Shown here one piece after another: positions 33,675-47,932 of a stretch of 64,000 bases of DNA. The notes under the pieces are model-generated. The model was not told where the DNA came from. It worked only from the letters and a program-made list of their open reading frames with translations, and searched no databases. The position numbers and the translations under genes are program-made. Source of the DNA: Temnothorax longispinosus (taxonomy: Eukaryota; Arthropoda; Insecta; Hymenoptera; Formicidae); the NCBI RefSeq assembly GCF_030848805.1, contig NC_092358.1, positions 372,001 through 436,000 on the forward strand. The letters run 5' to 3'. The first letter of the stretch is position 1; each line of letters starts with the position of its first letter.

Positions 33675-36600
33675 ATGGCGGCGCGAGTACTCTTGCTGAG
33701 CGTCTTGATCACGGAAGTGCTGAAGCCAGCTTGCGCCGCAGGTGCGTGCTCCGTTTCTTCCGTGTTTACGGTCTTCCTTTTTTTTTTTTTTTTTTCCCGG
33801 GAAAACGACGTTCCTCGCGCGGGACACCCCAAACGGCCCCGGTATCCCCCGAGCCGTCCCTCGAGTTCCGGGCGACGATGTTACTGGTTTATTAAGACGC
33901 ACATGGGCCCAGAGCATCGTCGACGTTCTCGAGACGGTTCCTCGTATACCTTCGAGGTGCATGAATTGCCATTAATTATCCCCCCCTGGGATGGAGAAAG
34001 AGCGAGACGCGCAGTTAGCGTTATCGCAGAGAAACCTGATACTGTTTTCGCGCGATACGCGTTTTGCATGGCAAACGTCGCGGAGACTCGTGTTTTTTTT
34101 CGACCACACGCCTCAAGTATCTTTCTCGCATTTCTAATTCAAGTACATTCTTACCTCGTTGAGCAGTTTTAATGATATTTGTAACTCTCGTTTCTAAAAT
34201 ATAAAACTAAGAACAATTTCCAACAAATGAATGATTAAATAATCAATTAAATAATATGTAATGATATCAAGGTCGGATGATTAAATGGCAATATCTACTA
34301 TTTTGGCACAAAATTTAAAATGTACGTTTATATTATGATGATAAGTCATCTAAGGTGCTATGTAAATGTACGTTTGATTGCTCAAAGAGTTGATAAAGAT
34401 TTTGTCATGGAATCGATATTGTCAGTGATGTAATCTCTGATCGGTCATCACTGCAAAGTTTAAAAGATTCTAGATATTAACTCTCACAGAAAAGATTACG
34501 TATTTGTATATCAACGTTGTCGGATAAGATTCCCAAAATGTGATGTTTATATCCTATGAAAGTGTCGTAATGTGCAAACTGTCTGGTTTTGGCAGGTGTT
34601 AAAGGTATCGGAGGAAATATCAGTGGTAGGAACGTGTCCAAACCAGACGGTTCTGACGCTGGATTGACTAAAGGCTCTGGATTAACGCTGGAAATTCAAC
34701 CTAGTGGCCATGTGATACTAGGAAAAAAGGGGATCACGCTCAGTTGTATAGCTGGTCCGAATGAGACTGTGACTTGGTTGCACAATGGAGAACCAGCACC
34801 TCCGTGTGGTCTTACTCGCTGTGTTCTTCTTTCCAATGGCTCTCTTCACTTTCACAAGGTACGTGCTTGTGTGACGCTTTTTTTTTTTTGGATTTGTTCT
34901 AAGATTATAATGTATATTTAGAAATTATATTGACACATTTGACGTGTTAGGTGCAGAAACAAAATTTACAAATGCAAAAGTTCAAAGAAAAGGAAAGGAA
35001 TAATATTGTTAATGCTAGAAACCATAATAAAGATGAATATCGTTGTAGAACACGTACTAGTTTAGGATGGTCGATACAGTCAGCACCCACCATTATTCAA
35101 ATAGCAGGTAAATGCTTCGCAAATATACGAGGGCAACGGCCGGCGGCCCCTTCTTTCGGACGCGAGTTTAGAAATTAGATTTATCATTGTTCTAACGAGT
35201 GTCACGTGTTACAGAACTTGCCCATGTATTTAAAGAAACTCCAGAAAATATTACTGTTCAAGAAGGCGAAGTCGCAAGGTTATCTTGCTTGATTGACAGT
35301 GTTCCTTTCCCACCCAATATTACGTGGCAGCATAATGAAACATTGTTATCTTATCATAATGAATCAAAGTATTCTGTGGTACCACCAGGTGTTCTGTATA
35401 TAAGTGCAACGAAACTGTCAGATGCTGGCTCATATAGGTACAGTATAATCTTTTATTTTTTAATCTGTTAATTTAATATCGTTAAATTTTCTATTGCAAA
35501 CTAAATGGAAATTACTGTATTCCAGATGCATAGTCACTAATGAATTTCTAAGAAAGACCAAAAGGAGCAAAGAAGCAAAATTAACGGTTATCGCGAGAAT
35601 AGAGAGTAACAAAACGCATACGCCATCGTCTTTGTTTCCACAGGTTTCGTACAATCATTGGCTGCTTAATGGGTCGAATCTTAATTTGGCATGTGCTGCA
35701 TCCGGTTATCCGTCACTTGTAACATGGTCCTTTATTCCTCGTTATATAGGTAAAAAATTGGAAGGCAGGATACGCGCATATTTAGTTAGTCAAGAAAATT
35801 AAATATGTTTGATCATATTTGTTCGTAGATAATATTACAAAACCTCGCATCCTTCTTAATTCCACCACCGGCATTAGTATACTGTCATTAACAAACGTGA
35901 ACGTTTCCAATGCCGGTGTCTACCTGTGTTCTTCAAAGAATTCTATCACCAATGACTTAGAAGTACAGGTGAGTGGTTGCTCTCAACAAATTGTAATTGA
36001 TATTTAGCAGTAAATTAACGTTTATATATAAATTGCGCATATATTATTGCAGAATGTAACTGTAGATATATTAATACCACCGTCATTTATAAAAACGCCG
36101 ACAAACCAAATCTGTCCAAATGGAAGAACAGCGAGATTCGAGTGTCAGGCGCAAGGGTTACCCGTACCTCAAATTTATTGGCTGAAAGATTCATCGAATA
36201 TTACTGTCAATGGTAATGATATTAGAGACAAATTTATGATCTGTCGAGGAAGGACGTGTTCGACAATTTTCGTTTGCTCTTACAATTAATTGTGCATTCT
36301 GTATGTTGATGTAGGTCGCAGAACAACTTACGTTAAGGAATACAATAAAATAGAATTAGCAATATCAGCAACAGTGCCGTCTGACTCTGGCATATACCAA
36401 TGTGTGGCGGTGAATGCAGCGGGTGAAATTTGGGCCGCTGGCCGGCTCCAAGTAAATACATCGCGCAACAGTCCCGCTACACCCACTTCTCTGAAGTGTC
36501 ACGCTATTTCACCAGTTAAAATCTTAATTTCGTGGGAACCGCCAAAGTCTGTACCATATACCAGTATTACAGCTTATACCGTCCATTATAGTCCCGTAGG

Positions 36601-39600
36601 TGAGTTGGATGATGTATTGGGATAAGTATAAGAACAAATTTCTAAGAGGTTTTTATTTCAATTATCTATATTTATACATTTGTTATATATCCCTAATGAC
36701 AGAAGGTGGAAAGGAGGAAGTTTCACCGCCAGAACCAGGGAATTCTACGTCTGTAGAAGTAACAAAACTTCTCGAACCATTTACAAATTACTCGTTCTAT
36801 GTACGAGTGTGGAATAATTTTGGTGCTAGCGATCAATCAGCTACCATTGTGTGTTCCACTGCTCCAAGTGGTACGTATTTCTATCTGTTTTTATTAACTT
36901 TGTTCCCGTAACACAAAAAAAAAACAACTAACTCGAAATAACGATCTTATTTCTAGTTCCTAAAGGCACACCAAAAATGAATGTGGATATAATCAGTAGT
37001 ACAAAACTAAATGTATCGTGGGAGCCTTTGAGTAAAAAAGAGTCTCGCGGCGACGTGGTGGAATATAAACTATTATGGAAACTCCACCAGAGCTCATCTT
37101 CCAGATGGGTACATCATCTACCTGCCTCCGATGAATATTACATACTTTCCGGTATAATTTTTAATCCATTGTTCTTTTTCTTTGAGCTGTACATGGGCAA
37201 TAATCAATAATACAATCGTGTATTTACGGATACAGGCCTGGAACCTGGAGCGCGATATGATCTTCGAGTATTGGCAAGAACAAAGCAGGGCGAGCCAAAT
37301 ATTAGTGAAGCACAATTGGATTGGGTTACTGTAACCATGCCATCTTCCAATCAATCCAATCAGTTTACTATAAGGAATGTTGTGGATATTCAAGTATTAA
37401 TTGTAAACGCCTCAATAATCAGGGTTGGTATATCATTCATCGATCGAATTGCAAAATTGTTATGGTTTTCCGAATTGCTCCCTAAACTTTGTTTCGTTAT
37501 TAGATGAAATGGAAGATCAACTTTAAGCAAAGTGATCAAATTGAATCAATGTTCGATTCTTGGCAAATTTATTGTGAAAATCAAAATGGCGAGAAGTTAA
37601 AGAATATTCATTTGCCACAGAATATTACTGAATACCTGTTTACTGATCTTGGTAGGTATTCCGTGTTAAACAATGATACTTTTCAACAATGTTATAGAAT
37701 GTTGTATAAATTACAAATGCAATTAATTTTTATCTAGATATGAACGTTTCTTATACTATGCGTCTGTGCATGGTAAGCTCGGGTGAAGCCACAGGCTGCT
37801 TGACGAAACACGTAGAGACCGTACAATCCGATCCTAGTAAGTTCATCAGATTTTCATAGACTATATTCGCACTGAATAGAAGAACAGACAATTATATGTG
37901 ATAATCTTGCAATTTAGACACTGTGCCAATGGCATTGGAGGCTATTCCCGTCTCGCCTACGTCCATTAACGTGTCATGGACATTGTCTGATGTGGACGAC
38001 GTAACATCGTTCGAGTTTTGTTATCATGCGGTGCATGTGCAAAATTCGAGCAATTCTAAATGTTTTATCGTGTAAGTACGGCTGGATCTTTTTGAAATAA
38101 ACGTAATTGAATGCATAAAATATCCACTGACGAAAGTTTTAAATTTTTGTAAAATATATATTATAGAAATGACACAAAAACAAGCGTTGACGAGCTGAAG
38201 CCTTTTACTTTATATGAGTTTAAAGTAAAAGCCATTAGACACGATACGAATCGGACCAGCTTCTATAGCAAATCTATAGAATGCTACACAAACGAAGATG
38301 GTGAGATAGTTACTATTTAATAGAACACTCCGCACATCGGTTTCTTATAGGACATGTTGTATTATAATAAACGAATTGTTACAGTTCCTGGTAAAGTCGA
38401 AGGGTTACAATGGTTCCTGGAGAATACCACGAAAGTACGAATTGCATGGGAGGAGCCGAGCAACGTAAACGGCATTATACAAAATTATATTGTCGCATAT
38501 ACCGTAAACGTGACATGGAACTTGACAACATGGAACTTGACGACATGGAACAACGTGACCGTACTCGGTAACAAAAGGACAACGAACCTACCAGGTTTAG
38601 CACCGGGGAAACAATATTTCGTTGTGGTGCTGGCAGCGACGAAAGCTGGCTATGGGAAACCGTCAGACCCTATTATGGTTGTTACCGGTGGTACTAGTCG
38701 TAACGGTAGTAACGGAACGTCGAAAGTACCTGCCCCGTCGGGCAATGAGACGAACTCCAAGCCCGATCAGAGTCTTGGTGAGGGAAACGGCAGATTTAGA
38801 TTCAGATAATTAACTGTGCTTACCATTAACTTACCATTTTATTAACCGTTATCGTTATCAAAAAATAGGTGTGATCCTCGGAGTGAGCATAAGCATCGGA
38901 TTTATCATGATATGCCTCTGCAGCATATATTGTCGGAGGAAGTTTGAGAATTCTCGATTGAGAAACGACGCTCAGCTTACGAATAGATGTGTGCTATCGC
39001 GAAACGGAAATGGATGTTGCGCGGAGCAGTCCTCCACTTCCACGGGTCAACAAGCGAATGCCACCGATGCCCCGAATGAAATTGAATTGGCAGTGCTGTG
39101 TCCATCGTCACCGATCGAGACAAATCCGCACTCGGACGCGAAGGTAATCAAACGGAGATTTGATTAGATTGAACTTATATGAACAAGAGATAATATATGA
39201 CGTGTGTTTTAAAGGGCGCACAGTCTAACGGGGTTTTCGAAATTTGCGCGAAAGAACCCTTACTGTCGCCGTGGGAGATAAATGGAGGCTCGAAGGATGT
39301 TCATATTATGGAGAATCCTCAGGTATAGTTGGACGCTTTGATATTTTGTCATAGAAGATAATGAAGATGCGCTATAAATAAATAATTTATCCATTTCTCA
39401 TGATTGCAGTACAAAAGAAGGGGCAGTTCTACCTCGAATAATCAACAGGAGGAGGAAGAGGAGCAAGATCTAGAAGGCACGCAGCTCACAATGGTCAATT
39501 GTACTTTAGGCAGTAGCGCTAGCAGTTTAAATAACAATTCAGGATGTCCAGACGGTGAGACTTCATCATCGCCGAAATCCACCTGTGCATCTGTTCCGGC

Positions 39601-39619
39601 GCTCGGACCAAATGGGTGA
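33675..39619 (+). CDS. protogenin-like Ig/FN3 receptor (DCC/neogenin superfamily)
   Basis: Nineteen in-phase exons (33675-33741, 34596-34858, 34951-35107, 35215-35437, 35526-35749, 35829-35968, 36053-36212, 36315-36599, 36703-36870, 36957-37151, 37236-37423, 37504-37651, 37738-37836, 37918-38071, 38167-38300, 38385-38777, 38869-39143, 39215-39322, 39410-39619) give 1196 residues. It has a signal peptide (MAARVLLLSVLITEVLKPAC), then four Ig domains (about 55-155, 165-250, 270-355 and 362-455) with paired cysteines and DAGSYRC- or SGIYQC-type ends. Five FN3 domains span about 460-970, followed by TM about 1001-1020 (ILGVSISIGFIMICLCSIYC) and a 175-residue tail. The 4 Ig plus 5 FN3 layout matches protogenin/IGDCC3-4 rather than DCC/frazzled (6 FN3). 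It is a cell-surface receptor likely acting in neural or tissue adhesion and guidance. The tail has an acidic run (QEEEEEQDLEG) and Ser-rich parts. Many N-glycosylation sequons are present. Confidence 0.92.
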
Positions 39620-39956
39620 AAGTGCGTTAGGCAATACATTATTAAAGTGTTCAATGCTTCTCAGCGTTATCAAGGTACAACAGGTAGGAGTACATGAATT
39701 CTCCTATTTCCTCCTTCTTTACGATCGATACGACCGTCATCGATCGCAGTCACGTTCCGAATCAACGCGCGGAAAAAAGAAAATAATGATGTCCAGTCCC
39801 GAGAAAGCAAAAGCAATGCAAAATTGCAGCAGCCTCGCAAAGCAAGAGTATTAATTATCTGACACATAATCGATGTAAATAATACTGTTTCGGAAAAAAA
39901 TCACGACGTTAGTCGTCACCTTGTAAATACGAGCAAGATACATTTATCGCGCGGAA

Positions 39957-39962
39957 AATAAA
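39957..39962 (+). promoter_or_regulatory. polyadenylation signal AATAAA for the protogenin-like gene
   Basis: The hexamer lies about 340 bases after the stop codon and is followed by a T/G-containing stretch. It is the best-placed candidate in view; further signals downstream are possible. Confidence 0.4.
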
Positions 39963-42807
39963 GCTCGTCTGCATAAGCATCTCAGCGAAAGCAACGCAAT
40001 TCTAAAATTTATTGCATTACAGTGCACCGATCACGTAGACGGACATTTGAAGTGTTTGCCGGACTCGTGTATGTATACCGAATGATTCCAAATCGTTTGA
40101 GGACGAAAGTTAAGTATTTTTTAAGAGAATTAATATATAGGTACAGTTAAAGATTTTTGATATTAAAGTTTTATGAAAGGATATTCGCTATTGAATACTG
40201 CTAGCGAAATTATTCCGTTATTTAGTTTCTGATTGAGACTATTTAGAAGCGAAATGAAACGTTTTTGAACATAGGCTGTTGCTTCAAGAGTGTTTAATTT
40301 ATCACTCTTCGATCCTCAAACGTGTCGAATAATTTTGTATACATATATACGTATATAAATTAAGTAAACTGTTGACGTGCCGAAAATTGAGAGATGCGCG
40401 AAATGCTCTAAAATGAAAAACAACAAGTTTCTGATGCCTCTGTACATAAGATAGAATAATTGTTGATTGTGAATATGTCCATAAAATATCACACTTCGAA
40501 TGCAGCAAAAAAGACATGCGGACGTGCATTCCTTCGCGTTTGGGGACACAAAATTGCTGAATATCCAGGCACAGTATGGCCTAAAAAAGTTGATAAAGTT
40601 CTGATTCATTCTGATAACAGTTTTCGGGCTGACGCGATTGCTTTAAAATGGAGCAGAGACACTGATCATTCCAAAATAAGTTTTCCACTGATATTTAATT
40701 GTAAACAAAGGAAGAACGTTTAGTATTAAGAAAACAGGGAAAGGCTCTAACCAGATGCTACGCGTTTTTAGAGATGTTAAGAAAATTTTTTATTCCGTGG
40801 TTTTTTTTCTATTTTTTTCCCTCTCTTTTCTATTTTTCTCTTTATATTTTAACATACCATATGTGTGTCATTAAGGTATCACTTTTACGAAAAAAGAATT
40901 GATTTCTCCAAGGAATCAAAGTAAAATTTTTTTTTTTGCATTTGGAGCTAGTGTGCATGACAAATGAAGGATTTGTTGAGTAGCTCTTAAAATATTTGAT
41001 GTAAGTTTTGTATTAGTTTAAAGTGGACTATCGATATATCATACTTTAAATTTAAAAGAGAGATCCTATGAATGGGAAGGAATATTCAGAAAGATAATCT
41101 AGTGCTCAGAATATTGCGATTCAAATGAATGGCGTGCAACAGGCCACCTTGTTTTCTCACAATTATTTACTTCTATAAGAGACCTCAAAGACTGCTGTAT
41201 TAATAGACGATATTTTTTATAATTAACAGATAACCTCGTCGGAGAATGTTTCCGTGAAAAGACTTTGCGTAATGCGTTACGTAAGAAGAATTTTACATAT
41301 TCCTCGGATTTCTTTCCGTTCATAAGATTGATATCGTTTTTAAGGCGATTAGGTAATCGATATGCGATTAATGTCAACGTTTTGTATGTACGATATTTAG
41401 CGTGTTAACTGGTAAAGCAGTTCTGTGTATTACACAAAAAAAGAAAGAAGCAGCATTCGTGACGAATCTTACAAGACACATATTCCAGACTGGTGCATGT
41501 TACCATGACAGAAAACAACCCAACGCAGTACCTGATAGAATAAGCTATATCGTTTAGAGTGAGACGTAGAAATGTCAATGTTATTACTGTACCTCCACTA
41601 ATTGTTATTTATTGCATTTTACATTCAGTATATACTTTAGATGAACACATTACACTGGATCATGCAATAACATAGTCACCATGAGCACAGTATATGAAAA
41701 CAATTAACGCTAGAATTAATTCGATCTGCACATATTAAAAAAAGACTATCATATCTTCATTCCATAGAATATTACCGCATTTCCATAACCAGAAGTCTGT
41801 TAGAAATCTAATATATTGAAACTGTTCCAAAAGTAGCTTCGTTTTATTTCGAGAGATATTTCGGGAACATACCCACTGTTTATATTGCCAATATTTTAGG
41901 TCCAATACAGGGAACATTTTAGTTGATTAACTGTGCACCATGATTTACTTATTCCGTTTACTGGACTTCGCAAATCGCATTACAATAGCTCTATATAGTT
42001 TACACAGGTCAGATACAGTTCTACGAAATAGAAAGAATCGTTTTATTTACACACATGAATACATGGAACTTGTTATATGTATATTATAAATATAATTATG
42101 AGAATCTCATATATATAGAGAATCGCATATACAAATATTGAATTTATATATTCTTAAACAGTTCTTTCTTTCTTTTTCTTTTTTTTGTGCAGCAACAACT
42201 CTTACCTGTTGCGAATGCGTTTGCATGCATTCAACGCATCTGGCTTACGATTTTATTTAATCTGTTTTTGCATTTGTTGTCATATATATATATAATGTGT
42301 AATGCCTGTTACATTTTATATTATTTCCATATTTGTTGAGGGTATATACGTTCATATGCTTTTTCATGTACTTTTGTATTTGTTGATGGTATACTTTAGA
42401 AAAATCACACTTCTATAGCGTTGACGATAGCTAAGCTGCCGTATAATAATGAGAAAGAGCAGGACGTTGAACCGATTGTTCCTTTAGTTGGTCATTACTC
42501 ATTACGTATTGTTAATATTCTGCATCGGAAAGATACATTTTCACGTTATTGTACACTCCTGCGCTTCAAAAGTATATATATTGTGTATATATATATATAT
42601 ATATATATTTGCAGCGTACAATGAAAGCACTTGGGAGAATAATTTTAAGAGAGAGAGAGAGAGAGTTGTTAATTATATCAAAAAAATGAATTCGGACATC
42701 AAAAAGAGAATTGAGAAGGGAATTTTAGGAGAGGTGTGCGTGTGTGACATATAAGCAGCAGAAAGTATGCAATGCTTTTCGAGTTATTTTATTTTCCTAC
42801 ATGTTAA

Positions 42808-43157
42808 GGCTCGCGTCCACGATGTCGGAACTCGAGTTTTGAATTTTCGAACAGAAATCTTCGCACTTGGATGGACTTAAATAGGATTGTAATCGAGTAT
42901 AGTTTATGCCTTCTATAATTTATGATCCAGCCATTTAAATTCGAACTTCCAAATGAAGGGTATGTCCTCTCTAAAGATCTAAACCTAAACGTACAACTTA
43001 ATTGTTGTTCCTCTAAAATAATAATCTTACTTAGAAGAAATGCAGTAATTTAATTGCTAACTCAAAGAAATTCTCGATTGTAAATATCAGAATAAGGTTT
43101 CGAAGAGTTAAGAGGATTGCCCGTATCAGCAATCCGGACTTCTCGTGGACGCAAGCC
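42808..43157. mobile_element. MITE-like element with GGCTCGCGTCCACGA ends
   Basis: The left end, GGCTCGCGTCCACGATGTCGG, is mirrored at the right as CCGGACTTCTCGTGGACGC then AAGCC. Element length is about 350 bases. The interior is AT-rich without coding capacity, typical of a small non-autonomous DNA transposon. Confidence 0.7.
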
Positions 43158-45976
43158 TCTCGGATATAAACTGGCAGTTGTATGAGTTTCGTGAGAGAAT
43201 GAGTTTACGCTTACTGTCCTCATCCCATTTCTTACGTTTAAGTAGCGTAACGTATTAGACTTTTCTTAGCTGTAACGTATGTCCACTCCGATCGCATGTA
43301 CAATTCTGCTGCTGTATTCCCGACTCCATATCCGCGGTATCGTAACGGGATATCGTATTACAAAGAGAGAAAGAGAGATAAAGAGGTAGCCGCAGCGGCG
43401 AACGAAAACGCCAACAGCAATCAGTAATTTAATTGAAACGACAAACACTCCGTAACATGCATACCATAGTGCTCTTGAATAATTTCGTGGATGTGATAAG
43501 TTTTACGTCGTGAACAATTGACTATAGAGTCGCCGTTCAGGAGAGTCAAATCGCGAATTTTTCAACGAGAGCGCCTCGCGTCAAGCGGCCGCAGGCCGCT
43601 TCCCTCCCTCGCGAGAGGAGATCAGCCTGCAGGGCTTTACGCGACGCATCCCGTATATGTACAAAGTCCACGAAGATAACATTACCTTATAGTACATACT
43701 TACAAAAGCAATAAGCATCATCTCGCGTCTTAGCGTACCTCGTATCTTACCGCGTGCACGAACGCGTCGGAAAAGTGACAAATTATATCATAGATCATAA
43801 TCTACTTATCACCGCATTCATCGATCATCAAATCAATTGTCATGATTTACCGAACGAACCGGAGACACGATAATCGTCGTCGTGAACCTCCGTTAACAAT
43901 TATCAGCTACTCCATACTTGCGCATTATTTTCGCTTATTTTAATTTAGGAATACCTGCGATGTGCGGCAGCCAAAGAGAACGTTTTTTAATTGTCTTTTT
44001 AAATCGCGCCTATAAATGAAATCCGTGCAAGACCCACACTCGGTCACTCCGTTTATAATATTAACACACGCATACACACGTGCGTATACACATTCCTTAT
44101 AATTTATCAGACAGACTGTAGCGTTAAATACACAGTAGCAAGTATTGATTGTATTGTACGGCGGCTCTAGTCGAACGAATATACCTCCGTAATTGTCACT
44201 CTGAGCACAGAGTGATTTACATTACTTAATTTTAACTTAACGTCGGTACCTATTAGACTATTGTTTACAATTTTTTTTAAATGCAGTTTACCTCAAAGAT
44301 TATATTTTCACGCCCGGTGGACATATACGCACGCGCGCGTGTATACAATATATATACATATATATTATATATACACATATATATGTATATACATATATTG
44401 CGAGTGTGCAGCACATCAGTATATGTATATATAATAGCCGCGCGAGAGACACATTACACTTTATTTTACATCTAATATATAAGGGAGAAGAGAATCCAGT
44501 AATTTTATTCATTTATACTATTACCGTTAATTATAATAATTATTATATATTAAGAAGACTATTTAATTTATTTTCCGCAAGTCCTCATTTCGCCTTTCTT
44601 TCCGATTTAGATCTATTATCTCGATGCGACAATTATTCTTTAGGGTGCAGTTACTTTGTACATACTTTTACCTGCGATTGTATATACATATTATATTACC
44701 TGCGAAGAACATTAAAATATATATTTTAATATATTACGTATAATGAACTACATGAAATTATAATCTTATTGTTTGAAGTATATTAAGACTAAATACACTA
44801 AATATTTAATAATACTGTTGACCCTTCTTGAACACGTCGTCTTGTTGTAACCACTGATTCAATAAAATTAAGACAGTGTACAAATGCACATTTGGTGTAA
44901 AAAGAAATATATCCCTTTCGCAGTACGAAGAATTTGGTGGGTTTTACAGGGTACAGTAAGTTAATGCGATTTCGTAAATGGAGCAACTTTATTATCAAAG
45001 AATCTGCAGGAACGTCCACGTAACAACAGAATATCGAAAGTGTGATACACTTAATATTTACTAATATCTTTATGAGCCGTTCAAGGCCAATAGAATATAA
45101 TAACTCTTTCTTGTTTTATATTAAGTATATACCGTGCAAACGCGCACAGTTCGTATATGTAAATCTAGCAATATGAAGAATCATTCACATATCGATAAGG
45201 AATGTTCTCTATAGGAATATCTAAACGCACCTCCAATAGTGTTTGTACTTAATTTAATACAATCCTTTAGGTCGCGCGTACATATTCGAGTTATCGACAA
45301 TAAAATTATGCGTATAACAATTGTTCAATAGAAAGACTTTTCAACTTGATTCACAGCATCGTGGAAGATGTACATCTTGGAATGTAGCAGATATAAAAAG
45401 AACTCTTGTTATGTATCTCTAGCAATATTAGAAGTATATAGATCTCCAACAACTTTATTGGTACAGTCTTGAAAAAATGGTATATAAAAAGCGTTCTTTT
45501 CAATCAATGATCCTCTAAAATATTCATGGAAATTAATTCAGACTACGAACGTCTTGAATTTAGGTATCCCTATACATATGACTGCGTCTTTTTGTGTATA
45601 AGAACATTATACCGAATCATTCTTAAACGTCACTGTTTGACTAGCCATCTTTAAGGTGCGAAAAAGTCCTGTGCTTCCAGAACTATGATAAAATTAAGTA
45701 CATTAATTGCTAGTTTATCACATTGGCAATAGGCCGCCTACGAAATATTCGAATTTCATATCCACTTCTCTATAAAACTCATTTAGTATTATTTGTTGAC
45801 GTATAAAACGTCAAGTAAAGATGTATAACGTGTATAATAGAATATATATAACTTGTATAGAACCCTTCTAGGCACAAGGTGAAATGACGCTCGGCGTCCG
45901 TGTGTATTCTGGTATTCGTAGCATCCTCGTGTAAAAGAGAATCGATATTCAAATTCGGCAGTTGGTATTGCTAAGT

Positions 45977-47932
45977 TCACAGGACCAAAGAATGCGGGAA
46001 GATCCTCATGCTTACGTAATCATTAAGTACCTGTAAATCCGTGAACATCTCATCTTTACGTATTATGTGCGTTTTCTCTTCGAGACTGGCTCGTGGAAAC
46101 GAACGAAAATTTACCTCTGTAAGAGCGTCTTTCGTTAATTTAGGATACAGGTACGTAAATCCCGTGGTGTTTGACAGCTTTCCAGGCTGTAAGTACAAGT
46201 GCTTATTGTACAGAAGTTCTTGATCTATGTACGGAGATAGAGGACTGTTCTCCACCCCATCCTTGCGACAAACTTCCGCCCAAGGGGTCATGTGCTTGTC
46301 GTTTACCTCTTCGACAACCGAACTCATATCGGTCTGCAAAATAAAAGATTTATTCGATAATGAAAATCTTTTTAAAATTTTAATAATTTTTCTTGGGCGT
46401 CATAATGCACTTTTAGACTGAAACTGATAAATATACATACACACACACATAACATACTAAAAACAATAGAATAGTTCTGCGTACTTTAGCTAGTGTAGAC
46501 AGCGCAGTGCCCCAGTAATCGTGATTGATATTAAACAATTCCGAGACTATGGCACTAATAGAACCTTGAGTAGAATCTCCCTCGTCCACGAGATTATACG
46601 TCTGGCCTATTGTTTCTGGTCTGTTAGCCACATGCCAGATAGCTCTGGCAACATCCCTCACGTGAACCGTATTCATATGAAGATCCGGTCCCCAGAGCAA
46701 CTTCATCATCTCACCTAAATGCTTGTAAACTGCGCCCACTACTAACCTTGGTGCTGTAAATTGCCAAGGTATACTCTTTTGCCTTTTTTTTTAGTTAGAA
46801 GGAAGGAGCAGCTTTCTCGGTAATGAGATAAACTGCGAGAGAAATTTATACTTTAGGAGATTACCTAGGCCGTTTCTGTCACCGCAACCGTACACGATGG
46901 CCGGTCTGAGTATGGTGTATTTCAAATCTGGTATATTCTTCAATTCGTGTTCCACTTGTAACTTGTATTTTGAAACAAACGTCCACGGTTCTCCAGCATC
47001 GTCCTCTTTGTGAGGAGTCTACGCGACATTGCACAATGATCAATCCTAAATCCATATTTGCGTTAAAGTATACGTCATTTAGAGGGATACCTTGTCGGAA
47101 GTGCTAAGATTGCCAGAAGATATCTCCACGTAACGCAGGGCTCCAATCTTGGCCGCTTGCTGGGCGCAGTTTAGGCTCAATTTGTAAATACCCTCTTTAT
47201 ACACTGGATCCGTGAGACCACTCTTCGTTTCCCCGGCGCAATTGAACACATAATCGATAGGCTCGTCAGAGGAAAACGCGTTTTGGCAGGATACTTTGGT
47301 GGGTCAACAAAAATGAAAATCCCTTTACACATTACAGTCTACAATGTCTACATCATAGTTTTTACATGACTGAATGAGGCGTATCAGTGATTATATATGA
47401 AATATGTGAATATTATTAAATATAGAGAACAAGTAAAATAATAAATATAAAAAAGGAAAAGTCAACTCTTGTTCTCACAGGTATTAGGACCTGAAAAATC
47501 CTTTCTCTTTAAATTTTACAGCTGCAATCAATAAGATTCCCGTTCTTCGATGCGTTCTTTGGTTTGGGTTTACGCGTTTACCTTTAATTAGACATTACCT
47601 ATGTTAATCAAGTTGGCGCTTTTGAACTCGAGCAGAGGGTGCTCGAACACCCGCTGGTGCTTCGCGTTGAGCCACGCCGTCTGCGGCGGTACCTTGTCCA
47701 CGACCCGCACGTAGGATACCAGATCGTTGTCCAGCAAATATTCCACGAGGTTGCGGCCGATGAAACCGCATCCTGCAAACCGCAAACGGAACGGATAAAG
47801 GTCTGCCGGTCGGTCCCTTATCGCTCTTCCGCTCCGCGCGCGGCCCGGGCCGGCGCGCATAGATATACAGCGAGATACCTCACCTCCTAGAACGATCACC
47901 CTCGCTTTCTTATCACAGGTGGGCGTTGCCAT
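45977..47932 (-). CDS. extended short-chain dehydrogenase/epimerase-like protein
   Basis: Six exons, 47932-47884, 47772-47599, 47293-47091, 47018-46865, 46753-46485 and 46333-45977, join in phase and give 401 residues. The Rossmann dinucleotide motif is near the N-terminus (VLGGCGFIGRNLVEYLL), followed by VVDKV at the end of strand 2, NCAGETK, VEISSGN (catalytic Ser region), LRPAIVYGCGDRNG and MNTVHVRDVARAI, all typical of extended SDRs and epimerases. At the YxxxK site the sequence is PWTFVSKYKLQ, where the usual Tyr four before Lys appears to be Thr, so catalysis may be atypical or lost. Family members act on nucleotide sugars, sterols or serve structural roles; the substrate here is unknown. 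There is no signal peptide. A CAGGTACTT near the end (46030) could be a donor to another exon, so the last ~18 residues are less certain. TTTAGGTTAG lies upstream. Confidence 0.85.

Larger units (their letters stand above)
39620..45976. other. convergent intergenic region between the protogenin-like and SDR genes
   Basis: AT-rich DNA with the 3'UTRs of both flanking genes. It holds a MITE (42808-43157), a TA microsatellite around 42585-42608, a GA run around 42650-42664 and TA-rich arrays at 44340-44430. The + frame at 40460-40723 and the minus frame at 41099-41377 show no motif I recognise. I see no gene. Confidence 0.5.

Noticed and set aside
40460..40723. + strand 87-codon frame after the protogenin-like gene
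   Set aside because: No recognisable motif, no splice context and AT-rich 3' flanking DNA.
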